Source: Bretschneidera sinensis
Taxonomy: Eukaryota > Streptophyta > Magnoliopsida > Brassicales > Akaniaceae
NCBI GenBank assembly: GCA_023935145.1
Contig: CM043705.1
Location: forward strand, 89,314,084 to 89,378,083
Length of the DNA stretch: 64,000 nucleotides
Direction: 5' to 3'
This document shows, in pieces, positions 36,656 through 48,900 of this stretch. Numbering within the stretch: the stretch's first letter is position 1; the number at the start of each line of letters is the position of its first letter. The notes below the pieces were generated by a model. That model searched no databases, was not told the DNA's origin, and saw nothing but the letters and a program-made list of their open reading frames with translations. The position numbers and the translations under genes were made by a program.

Positions 36656-39600
36656 GTCAGTTGCAAATAATACTTCTTTTTGTGTATGTGACATGTTTAA
36701 TTCTGCTTACTCTAAGAATCATCTTTTATGGAACCTTTATTGAAAATGTTTAACCTTCCTGCGATTTTTACTATTGGCTTGCCAGTGAAGATCGGGGTCC
36801 AGCTATCAGCTCTAGATATTTAGATTGGAACATTTGGATGTTCAAACAAACGTGTACCATTTTTTATCATGTTTGCTCGATAATCTGATACCTACCCTAG
36901 TTTCCCAATCTAGTTCTAGTGGCTAGAATGTTTGATGCAAAATGGGAAAAGGAATATGATTTTATTAGGAGCAAGTAGCAATATCGTAGGACTTTAGTTT
37001 AAGAAATTGTAGATTTTAGTATTTATTATTATCCATGCTTCTCTACTGTTTCTCTCCTACTTCAATCTATTTCTTACCTCTAAACCATCTGTCCTACATC
37101 AATGGCTATCACATATAATAAAAGCATGCTCATTAAGGTTGAGACCGGTTACAGGTTGGAGTGGTGTGTGCGTGTGTTTTACCAATAAAAAAAACATGCT
37201 CATTAAGTACCCATCCGGTCCCCTCCTCCTCCTCCTCCTCATCATCATTGTCATCTCTCTCTCGCCCAAAGATAAGGAAACCTGAATTTTTGAAGGCCAG
37301 TGGATAACTCCTTTCTGCTCGCTTTATGCGTCAGGGCTTTACAAGTGACATCCCCTTCTTAAGTCATTCGCATATTGAATTCTATAACTTCAAGTGGTAT
37401 CTTCTATGCTGAAGATATTTTCAAAGAGAAAATGAATTGTTGAGAATTTGTGAGGAAGTTGCTGTAGAGAACTTCCATAACCATTTAATTTTTGAGTTTG
37501 CAAATGGAGTCAAGTTGAGTCTAGCAATGGATAGTTTAACTTGTTTAAATTGACTTGGAAGACACTTTTCTGGCAGCTTAAATATGCAACCATTTATTTT
37601 TATGATCATAGAAATAATATCTGTCTTATCTAGGTCTTTTTGACTACTACTTTATTTTATTTTTTTGGATGGTTTAATATTAGAAATTCAATTTTCTCCC
37701 TTTTTTTTCTTCTTTCCAGGTTCTCTTGTAACCTTCTGTACTTGGCTTTTTCCTCTTTGTGCTTTTAACTTCTTTCTTATCAAAAAGGGTGAGATAAGGA
37801 AAACCCGAAGAATGGCACCTATTTTTGGATGTTTCTAATGTAATTATAAGAAAGCAATAGGTCATGCATTCCAAGAGGTTGAAACAAAATTCCATGGACT
37901 TGCTTGCTCATTGTTATACTATCTTTTTTTCTGATCTAAATTTGGTGATAGTCTGCTAGTTGCTAATTCTCTAATATGTCATTTTTTTGGTTTTCTTATA
38001 CTTTAATTTCATGGACTTTCAATCTGTAGGATTTTGTAGAATGTTACCGAGTTCTTTATGGGAAGTAAGATCTTATAGTTCAATTATGTTATTATGTCAA
38101 GAGTTAGAATCCAGGTAGAGTTAAATGTGTAGGCTTGAGATTGAAGGATGGGGTGGGTTTCTTTTGACAAGGAGGAGCTGAAAGTGAAAAACAATTGTGT
38201 AGGGTAGGTTTTTTTTTTCTGTTTTTATTGTGCTCTATTTTTCTCCCTCAGATATGAAGGGATGACATAATCAGTGGCTCAAAATGACTATTCAGCCATC
38301 AAGGTTGAGTTATTAAAAAAAGGTTGGGCAGGTTGGGTATTGCCTTAAATAAGTGTTATGATTGGTTAGAGTTTAGAATTCTCTTGAGAACATACATGTA
38401 TATCATGAATATATTACCTCATGTGGGGGAGAGATTTCCTCTTGAAAGGGGGAATATTATTTGTATGACAATCTTATGATTAAGCAGCGAAGGAAGATCA
38501 AAGATGGGGCCTTCGGTGTTTTGAGATATTTTGGGGATGAAAGGAGACTATATGATTTTGATAATTTTCTAATATTGAGGTTATTTTCTTACATTAGAAT
38601 ATTCTAGGATTTTAGGTTTCTTGGAATTCCAGTAGACTAGGAGTTTTAGGATATGGGTTTGAATTTATATCCTTATTTTTGAGTGAGTTGGTCCATAGGA
38701 GCATTGCTATTAGGGTTTTAGAGTAGAGTTGGATTTGAAAATGGAGTATTTGAATAAATTTTCAGACTTGAATCCTTGTCTCTTCTCCTTTCTTCTCTTA
38801 TCCCTCTCTTCCTGTTATTTTGTTTTTCTGTCAATCTTCTTTGTCCTGCATGAATTTCATATCAGACCCTAATTTCAATTACCAACCACCATCCACATCC
38901 CAACAGAGCAAAGTCTAACATCAGTTTGTACATTTTGTGTCAACAAAGCATACATAAAGCATCGGAGCAAACATCCAGCACCTTCGCTGCTAGTGACCTT
39001 GGTCACGCGCGACTACTCATGCATGCATTGCAAAAATAAAAATGAAGAAAAAACTGTGCATATGTTGTGCACGTTGGCAAGAGGCTTTTTCTATTTTGTC
39101 CTCCTTCGCACCTCACCACCGTGAACCTTCCTTAGGATTTGGAACAATCACCACCGATCAGCTTTCAGGTTATTTTCCAGTCAGCCAAAAACTGCCCACA
39201 ACTGCCTTTAAAGTACTCTGGTTTACCTTGGCAGCCTGTATAACTTTAACCATAAAACTTAGAACCGGCTGACTCGGTCACCCTTAGGGCCTGTTTGGTA
39301 TCTGGTACAGAGGTGGGATATGACTAAATTAGTCCAACATGAACAGTTAATCCCATGTTTGGTTGGAGGGATTGACCATTCACATGGAATTAGGTGGGAC
39401 TAACTTAGTCCTAATTCCATGAAATCTGTCCCAGCTCCTGGGACAGAAGTAATCCCATGTATGTGGGATTAATTTTTTTTCCTCAGACCTATTCTACCCC
39501 TGCAATAGCAGACCCTATTCATCGTCTCCTCCTCCTTCTATCCTTGCCCGGTAATCTAGAACTGATCGTCGGAAGCCGCAGAATCTGATCGCACAATTTG

Positions 39601-39906
39601 GTTTGGAATTCCTCGATCTATTCGGATTTGGTGTTCGTTTGTCGAGATTTTGCCGAAAAATGGTTGAAAACCATCAAACCACCGCAACCTTACCATCACC
39701 GATCTACTTTTCCGGTGACTTTTAGGTTGAGCCGCTGCCATCATTGAACTCACTTTGAACCGGCGACCATAATCCATGAAGGAAGATGGAGGAGGAAGAT
39801 GAAGGAGGAAGGAAAAAAACTCTCTTCTCTGACGTAGACATGCAAAGTGGAGCAAGAAGACCAAATTTTTTTTTAAGGAAATAAAATCATTGTTGACTAG
39901 CTTAAG

Positions 39907-39943
<37 letters not shown>

Positions 39944-42900
39944 GATTTATAATAAAATATAAAAAGGTATTTTAGTCTTTATATTTGTTATCCCACTTTA
40001 ATCCCAATCAAGAAATTTTATGAACCAAACATAGAACTAAAATAGTCTCACTTTAATCCCACCTAATCATATCCCACTATAATCCTAATTCTATCCTAAT
40101 CCCATCCGTGAACCAAATAGACCCTTAAAGTCTAGCCACTTGTTTTTGTTGGAATATTTGTCATGCTCTACCTAAACTTTCGTCGAAACTGTCACCTTAA
40201 TATCTCCATGTCTCCAGCGTTTTACAACCGAATCAGCACCACAGTCAGTCTCACCGTCAACAAATCAGCCAACCCCTGAAATCCTGTTTTCATCTCCATG
40301 ACGATATCTGTGTTGCATCTCTTCAAGCCCAGCCAAGATTGCACGAATTTGAGTATTTTAAGCTGTGCCTATTTTGAGTCAGTCTGCAAGAAGAAGAAAA
40401 CAACAAAAAAGTTTTAAAAAAAAAAAGAAAAAGAAAACTTGGAAAAAGAAGGAAAAAAATAAGAAAGAAGAGATTTTTTATTTCTTTCTTTGTAAGGAAT
40501 GAGAACAAGATTGCCTATTTGAATTTTGATAGTAAAAGTCCATCACTCAAGATATGTTGTTACAGTGCCACGCCGCATTAAGTTTTTTTCTCTTTATGGA
40601 TTTATAGATAAGATTTACTCATGTCCTAAATTGGTTGGTTTTCGAGCTCTTGTCAAATATCAGTTACGTTGGAGTTATGTGTCAACCAGAATGGTTTTCA
40701 GGGCCCTTATATTTATGATGGTTGCTGTCAGCTAGATATTCACTCTTCAATCCTTGATGATGTGCAAATATAATGATAATAATGAGTGTTTGTGTGATTT
40801 CATAGATTCAAACTTCCTTGATATGTTTCTGGATATGATATGTATTCAAAATATGATACATTTTTAGATTATGATGAGGTTGAGGTTGTAGGGAATAGGA
40901 CGGTAAAAAAGATTTATACAAGAGATAAAAGCCTTTGATGTGAAGTTAACCCAAGTTCTTTCTCCCATCCAACCACTATTGAAGAATAATTTTGTAGAAA
41001 AGGAAAAGAAACTTTTGGGGTCTACCCTTTTTGAGGCATCAAAGAATGAAATGGAAGAGTCAAAGGAGCAAATTATACACCACCTTGAATTCACCATGGG
41101 TGATATATCTCAAACAAGAACCTTATCTTGATCAGTCAAGGATAAAATTGTGGCGCAAGTACAAAACAAGGATGAATGTGTTGAGACCAGGTTGAACTTG
41201 AAATCGCCAAAAATGAAGATGTTCAAAGCGAGATTGCACCTGTTGAGCATGTCCCAAGAAATGTTCTTCAAGACAAGGGCCAAGAGAAGGTTGAGATCAA
41301 GGTTGATATATACATTCTTCTATTGATTTTGTCATTCCTACTGTGTTTTAAGCTTTTTCGAAACAATTATTTTTTACATCGTTCTTATTTCTTATTGAAG
41401 ATTCCAAGTCAAGAAAATTTTGAGACTTTGTTGTGCTTGTTCGAGGATCATGATTATTGATACTTCCATCACTTTGAAACTTGAGGTCAAGTTTTATCCA
41501 GCAAGGGGAGAATGATGAAGCAGCAAAGGAGGATCAAAGTTGGGGCCCTTGATGTTATGAGATATTTCTTGGATCAAAAGAAATTTCATAGTTTTAATAA
41601 TTTTCTACCATTGGGTTTAGCCTTTTATATTAGAATATTCTTGGATTTTAGGCTTATTGGAATTCAAGTTGATTAGAATTTTTAGGATTTGGGTTTGGTT
41701 TTTCCTTATTTGTGGGTGAGTTGGTGCCTATTTAAGAGCACCTCTATTAGAGTTTTAGGGTAGACTTGGATTTGAGAGTGGAATATTATGTGAGATTCCC
41801 TAGACTTGAGGGAGGCCTATTCCCTGGTTCTCTTCTCTATTTTTTGGTTGGTATGGGCTTTAAGGAATATGAGAGATTTGGATGTGGTTGAAAAGCCATT
41901 CACATCCATCAAAGAAGGATGGTTTAATACTTTTGGGTTTGATTTACTAAGAATTTTTTTAAAGGAAGATGATATCTTAGACTTCATTGATATACTATCT
42001 TGTAGATAGTTCCTTTGTACATGGATCCAACCCCCTTGGTGCCTTTATATATAGATTTTTAAGAAGAAAGAGTGGAATATTGAATAAATTTTGTCTCCAG
42101 TCCTTGTTTCTTCTACTTTCTTCCATTCTCTCTCTTATTCTTCCCTTCTCTTTTATTGTGTTTTTCCTCTTCTTTTCAACCTTTTGTCCTACATCATCTT
42201 TTTTTTTTATAAGTGAAATGTATTAAAGAAAAAAAGCACCAAGGGGGTACAACCCATGTACAAAGGCTATCTATAGGAGAGAAACTCTACAAAATCTACA
42301 AAGTCAAAGTCATTTACAAAATAATTCCCTTTGACCCAAGAAAATAAGCCATTGAACCATCTTTCCCTAATTATTGTCCTACATCATCTTACCAGCGATC
42401 AATGTTACATGGATTCGGGTACGAGCGTTGGATACGGGTACGTATCTTAGTGTATGAATCGCTTATCTTTAAAATATTGGACTCAGATACTTGATAAAAA
42501 GGAGTCCAAAAGTTGGACACGGGTACTTGGACACATAAAAAAAACTTCATAGAATTTATATAGTTCTATTTTTATCAATTATTCCTGGTCTAGGACTCTT
42601 TGGATCAAAGTAGGTTTGAGGACCATTTTTTAAACCAAGGCCTAAAGTCAGGTTGGGTTTTATTTTAAACGATAGTTTGGGCCTAACAAAATCGAAATTG
42701 GGTCAAAGACCCACTCTTAGCGGACCAAGTGTTTAGGTCTAGCATTCCATAAGAACTGGCCAAAGCCCATTTCACTTCCTCTAAACCTGGCTCGATTCAC
42801 TAAAACTACATCCCGGATCTCAGACCCAATTGACCTCAAACCCAAAGTTTATACTCGGACTGTCCCGACCCATTCCCCTGACCCAGATTACTCCTCAAAA

Positions 42901-45900
42901 TTACCTATAAATAGTTGGGTTTCATTCAAAAGAAAGAGAAAGAAAAAATCACATGAACCAATGAGAGCTTAACGCTAAAAATAATATCCATTTACGTGTG
43001 GTGGTCAATTAAATAAAATCACCTACCAGTAACATTAACCCTTCACAGAAAGCCTATAGAAAAACAAAAAAAAAGTCTTCTTCTCCACTCTTCCTGTGTT
43101 ACAGAGTCTAGGACTACATTCCTCTCCCTTCATCTCTCTGTTTCTCTTTCAATTCAAAGCCAAAGATTTCTTTTTCTCTCTCTCCCTTTCACCTTACGAT
43201 CTCAATCATTGACTCACCAACATCCAGAACTCTCATATGACTTTCTTCTACACTCTTCATCTTGGTTTCTCTTTCTCACCGTATGGTAGCACCAACACCT
43301 TTCCAAGAGCAGCCACCACTCACTGGCGCCAGCAGCAACATGAAGATGAAAACAGAGTCACATTTGAGTCAACGTGTCCGAAGTGAAGTCAATGAATCTG
43401 GTACGTATTCCGTACCCGGATCCGTGTCATGTCGCGTCGACATGAACACTCTGGCCTGAAGTGCCGAGTCCATGTAACTAAGACCGTGATTTATCTCACT
43501 TCTCTGTCATTCCTATTTTCTATCTCTACTTTGGGGAATAAGAAGCTGGAAAATTTTTAGAGAGATTTCTCTTGAGTGGCAGAGTATGTGGTTTTGAATT
43601 TTATTTGGTGCAAGTAGATCTTGAAACAGTATTGATTAACTCTTGATTTGTTTGGATACTTCGATGCTTGATGACTAAAGTGTTGTTGATTGTTGCCTAC
43701 TGCTTACCAAAGAGTATGCTGACATTTAAGAGATATTATTAAGGAGTGCATACTGGGTTGGATAGTGGTGACAAGCTCCATGGAGGATGCCTGGCCCACA
43801 AATTGTTATTTGTGCCTTATTTTTAGGTAGTGCTCGTAATAGGGAGATAACGGTTGTGACTTGCCTTGATATGATATAGTTATTCTTATGTGGTTATACA
43901 TAGGAAGGGATGAATATGCAAACTCAGGATTTCTAGGTAGGGCAGGAGCCACAATACTTAATGTCACAGCTTATTTGCCACCTTGTATTGTGGTGATTCC
44001 AGATATATGTAACATGGAGATGTTAAATGGGAAGGATAAAGCTGGCATCATGATATCACATTGTCATTCTTCTTTGGTTATATGTTTGAGGGCATGAAAT
44101 GCAAACCCAGGTTTCTCTGGATGGGATGTCCCGGTACTTTACAGCATAGACTTATTTGCCACGATCTATTCATATTGAATCCAAATAGGTGTGTATTTTG
44201 TACATAGATACTTGTATTAAGGACATGTTGATTGGGAAGGATCTGCTAGCATCATGACATGACTTAGTCATTCTTTTGCGGTTATACATGGAGGGGTGGA
44301 AATGCAGACCTGGGTCTCTTTTTGGGCCCTGATACTTTATGGTACAAGCTTATTTGCCACCATGTATTTATGGTTGTTGTTGTGATGTGTGTGTTAGGGT
44401 TTTGAGATTAGATAGGAGAGGAGATTAAGGTGAGAGAGAGAGAAGAGTTATCAGCCATTAGTTAGGCTGGTACTTAGATATATGTAGGGAAAAGGGGTAA
44501 GTACAATACTACCCTTACACTAATAACCCAAACCATTAACACCTTTAACACCCCCTCAAGTTGGAGTATATGTGTCATATGCACTAATTTGTTACAAATA
44601 GATCTAATCTGAGTTCCATCTAAGGATTTAGCGAACACATAAGCTAACTGATCTACATATTTTACATCTCTCGTGCCAATCACATTTTGTAAGTTTCTCC
44701 CGAATAACATGATAGTCCACCTCAATGTACTTTGTCCCCTCATGAAACACAAGATTAATTGCAATGTGAATAACAACTTGGTTATCACAGGCTAAACTCA
44801 TAGGACAAGACTGTTTAAACCCAATTTCAACTAGAATCTGTCTTAAAAAGACTAAGGTGGCGTTTGTTTTTTTAAGTGTTAAGTGTTGAATAAGCATCTG
44901 AATAGTGCTGAACTAATAAGATGCAGTGTTTTAATGCTGAATGGTTAAGTGTTTAGACTATTTGATAACTGAACTGATTGAAACATATGAATGTGTATTT
45001 TCCCTTTTTAAAACTCCTAACTGTCATTTTCAAACAAGCACAATCAGACACTGGCAGTGCCGTAACAGTTCATAACACTACTAATGGTTCTCCTTCCTAA
45101 TTATAGATTAATTAATTTCAATTGTAAAAAAATAATTATAATCATTTATATCTTTCCAACTATCAAGATGGTTATCATACCACCAGCGTGTTCGCCATCA
45201 TTAATATGTTGGCTCTAGGAAAAGGCAACTCCATGCTTATTTGTTTGTTTATAGTACTTAAAAGTAGCAAGGGTAATATTGTCATTTAGAGACTCTTATT
45301 TAAGCTCAAATTCCTCTTGTTATTAGCTTCCCTTGAATCAGTACCAAGTCAACCACGAGATAGCGCTGTGCAAAACACATAATAAACTAAAACATACCTT
45401 CTTCCTCCCGCAATCCAAGTGGTTAATGAGCACCTCCACCATTTCACTCCCAGAGAAGCAATTCTTAACGATCTTCATCTTCATCTGACGGTCTTGAATG
45501 GGCAACCTTTGCCTTAAAGCCCTAACGATCCCAACCATCTCGTCCGTCAATTCCTCCTCTTGATCATCAAATCCATAGGACAGTGGTGCAGGCGCATCAC
45601 CGAAACATTTCTCTGCCAACATCTCCCTCAACTTTGATTCGAACACACCATTGTTCCTCAAGGAGTTCAACGCCACCGAATCGTCAAATCCGTAATCCGA
45701 TGCCTCCAGTCGCCCGTCCCAGCCAGTGCCACCAACTTGGCCGACGTCTCAAATCTGACTGGTCACCAAAATCCCTGCCCATAACTTGCTTGAGAAAGTG
45801 TTTGGTACTTAGAAAGTGTGAGAAAACTTGTCCTTTTGTGACATTATGAGAAAATAGTGAGGATATTTTTGTCCAAAATGCATCTAAATGGTATTAAGAC

Positions 45901-48900
45901 TTAATTTTAGGTATGATTCGATCATATCCATTAAGTGGCATTAAGAATTGAAAAACAAACGAACACATCTGACCGATTCAGATGTGGTGCCATTAAGAGG
46001 TCCATTAAGTGCAAACAAACACCCCCAAACTCACATGTAGTGTGGGCTATGACTTTGTATTTAGATTCCGCACTGGATCTCACAACCACTGTTTGTTTCT
46101 TTACTTTTCCGTGATACTAGATTAACCCCAACAAACACAATATCCTATAGTGAATATCCTCTTATAGAGAACCTGCCCAATTTGCATCAGTATATCCCTT
46201 AATATGAGTATGACCATGATTTTGATACAATAAACCACGACTAGGGGCACTCTTAAGATATTTTAGAATGCGGATAATTGCATCCTACTAACTAGTCCGT
46301 AGGGCATCACACAAATCACACTCGTTGCAAATGTGATATAAGGTGACAATTAAGTAATTCAGTTTCCTAACCAAGCGTCTATACTAGTCAATCAACAACT
46401 CACCTTGATGAAAGTTTGGTGTTGGGATTCATAGGATTATCTATGGGCTTGCACCTTAGCATCCCTGTATTGCTCGATAAATCCAGTTAATCTAGAACAT
46501 ATTTTCGTTGAGACAGAAATACTATGACGAGAGGGAGCAACTTCAATACCTAGAAAGTTAGAAAGTATTTCAGTTGTCCTAAATCCTTGGTTTGAAACTT
46601 GCTACCAAGAAATTGTTTCAAAGCTTGAATATCTTATTTGTCATCTCTTGTGATTATGATATCATCCACATACACCAAAAGGATCTTTCTCGCCTCACTA
46701 TGTCTACTCCATATTTACTAAGACGAAAGTCAATCACTACCTCACTAAACCTGTCAATCTAGGCTCTAGGAGATTGTTTCAAGCCATATAGATATTTCTT
46801 CAAACGACATACTAACCCAGACTCCCTTGAGTGGCAGCCAAGAAAGAAAAATATTAACAATGGTAAGTTTTGCCACCAGAGAGAGTCTCGGAATAATCAA
46901 TGCCATAAATGGGTATAGCTTTTTGCCACCAGGCGAGCTTTCAATCGATCAATGGTACCATCAGGATGAACTTTAATAGCGTACACCCAACGACACTCCA
47001 TAATAGATTTACCAAGGGGGAGAGAGACCAACTCTTAAGTACCAGTATGAGCCAAGGCATTCATTTTAGCTTCTATGGTTGCTTTACACCCAAAATGGGA
47101 CAAAGGTTCCTAAGAGACTTAGGAAGAAAGGTAGTCGATACAAAGGCAACAAAGGAAGCATAGGTAGGAGACAATTGATCATAAGAAATATAAGAGGCAA
47201 TAGGATGAGTAGTGCATGAGCGCTTATCTTTGCGAAGAGCAACAGGATGATCTTCCTCTGTGAAGGAAGTGTCAGATTTGTCGACACGAGGGCAAATAGT
47301 TTTCGGTCGACGAGAATACACTTGTAGAGGTGGTTTGGGCAAATGAGGAGTAGACAGAGATGGATCTGACTAATAAGAATGGTAGGGGAAAACGAAAGGG
47401 AAGCGGCCAAATTCGACATTGAATGAGACTCAGAGTAAAAAGGTGTGGACTCAAAGAAGGTGAATTAATACATAAAGAAATGTTTTAATGACACACTATA
47501 ACAACGATATCCTTTCTGCGTACTTGAGTAACGGACGAACACACAATGGAACGGGGAGCAAGTTTGTCAATACCGAGAGCGAGTTGATGAACAAAGCAGA
47601 CGAAACCAAAGACATGTGGAGGCAAAAGAAATGAGTGATCATGTGGAAACAACACAGAGTGGGGGGACTTGAGAGCAAGAACAAATAAAGTCACGATTAA
47701 TTAAATGGCATGCTGAAAGAACAACATCACTCCAAAACACTTTAGGCACATTCATACCAAACAATAGAGTGCGTAATATCCAAAAGATGACGATACTTTC
47801 TCTCAACAACCCCATTTTGTTGGGAGATGTGAGAGCAAGAAGATTGATGAATAATCCCAAAAGAAGTAATGAAAGTGCTTAAGGGGTCAGAAAAGTACTT
47901 GCGGGCATTGTCACTACGAAGAATGTGAATAGGTAAATTAAATTGTGTTTTGATTTCAGCACAGAAAGTGCAAAATATGGAGAATAATTCATAACGATCT
48001 TTCATTAAATAAAACCAAGTGAGTCCAGAATAATCATCCGTAAAAGTGACAAAATACTTAAATCCAAGTTTTGGGGACACGAATAGGGCCCAAACATCAG
48101 AGTGAATTAACCTAAAAGGACCAAAGACTCTTTTATGAACACGAGAAGAAAAAAAACACGATGGTGCTTTCCCAATTGACAAGACTCACATTCTAAGGAC
48201 TTAACATGACTTAAAGTAGGTACTAAGATCTTCAAATACTCCTAGGAAGGATGCCCAAGGCGAAAATAGAGTTGAAGAGGAGACACAATACAACAATCGG
48301 TTGAGGAATGAGATCAAAGTGATAAAGTTTGTTGGATTCATGCTCTCCACCCGTCATCCTCTGTGTCTTTAGATCGTGAATAACAACAGAAGCAAGGAGA
48401 AATGTTACGAAGCAATTAAAACATTTAGTAAGTTGACTGACAAATAATAAATTAAATTTTGAATAAGAAAGATAAGGATAGATGATAAAGACACAAGTGG
48501 ACTAGGTTAAGCAATGCCTATTCCACTAGCAATAGTTTGAGAGCCATCAGTAAGGACGATGAAGAAAAACTGGTACCTGACACGTCAGTAGAATTGATAA
48601 CCTAAGGTCTAGATGAGGAACTAGAGGACAGACAGATAGACAATAAGAGTACCTTTCTGGGCTAAGAAAGCAGTGGAGGAAGATGTCAATTGAGATGTCT
48701 CAATTGCCTCAAAGCGAATGAACCGAGAAAAGTGAGCATAGTCATCCTCGGAAATAGATCTCAACTTTGGCTCAGCCGAGGTGGAAGCAGATTCAGTCAC
48801 ATCAACAACAACATTTGCAACAGAAGGTTTCCTAACCAAATTATAACAAGTATCATGAGTATGATCAGCTCGATTACAGTGAGTGCAATAAGGTCCAACC

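Larger units (their letters stand above)
38477..42386 (+). mobile_element. non-autonomous LTR element, copy 1 (intron 8)
   Basis: LTRs are 38477-38853 and 41513-42386; the second is lengthened by an L1 insertion. A perfect 5-bp target duplication TCTTA is at 38472-38476 and 42387-42391. Just after the left LTR TCATATCAGACCC resembles a tRNA-Met primer site, and AAGGGGAGAA before the right LTR is the purine tract, so it lies on the plus strand. The interior has no gag, protease or polymerase, only a decayed charged frame (40940-41131) that resembles the interior of copy 2 in intron 15. It also holds a Harbinger element (39287-40124). Confidence 0.85.

Noticed and set aside
39556..39864. 102-codon minus-strand frame inside the Harbinger element
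   Set aside because: Does not resemble a Harbinger transposase or Myb-like protein and is probably chance.
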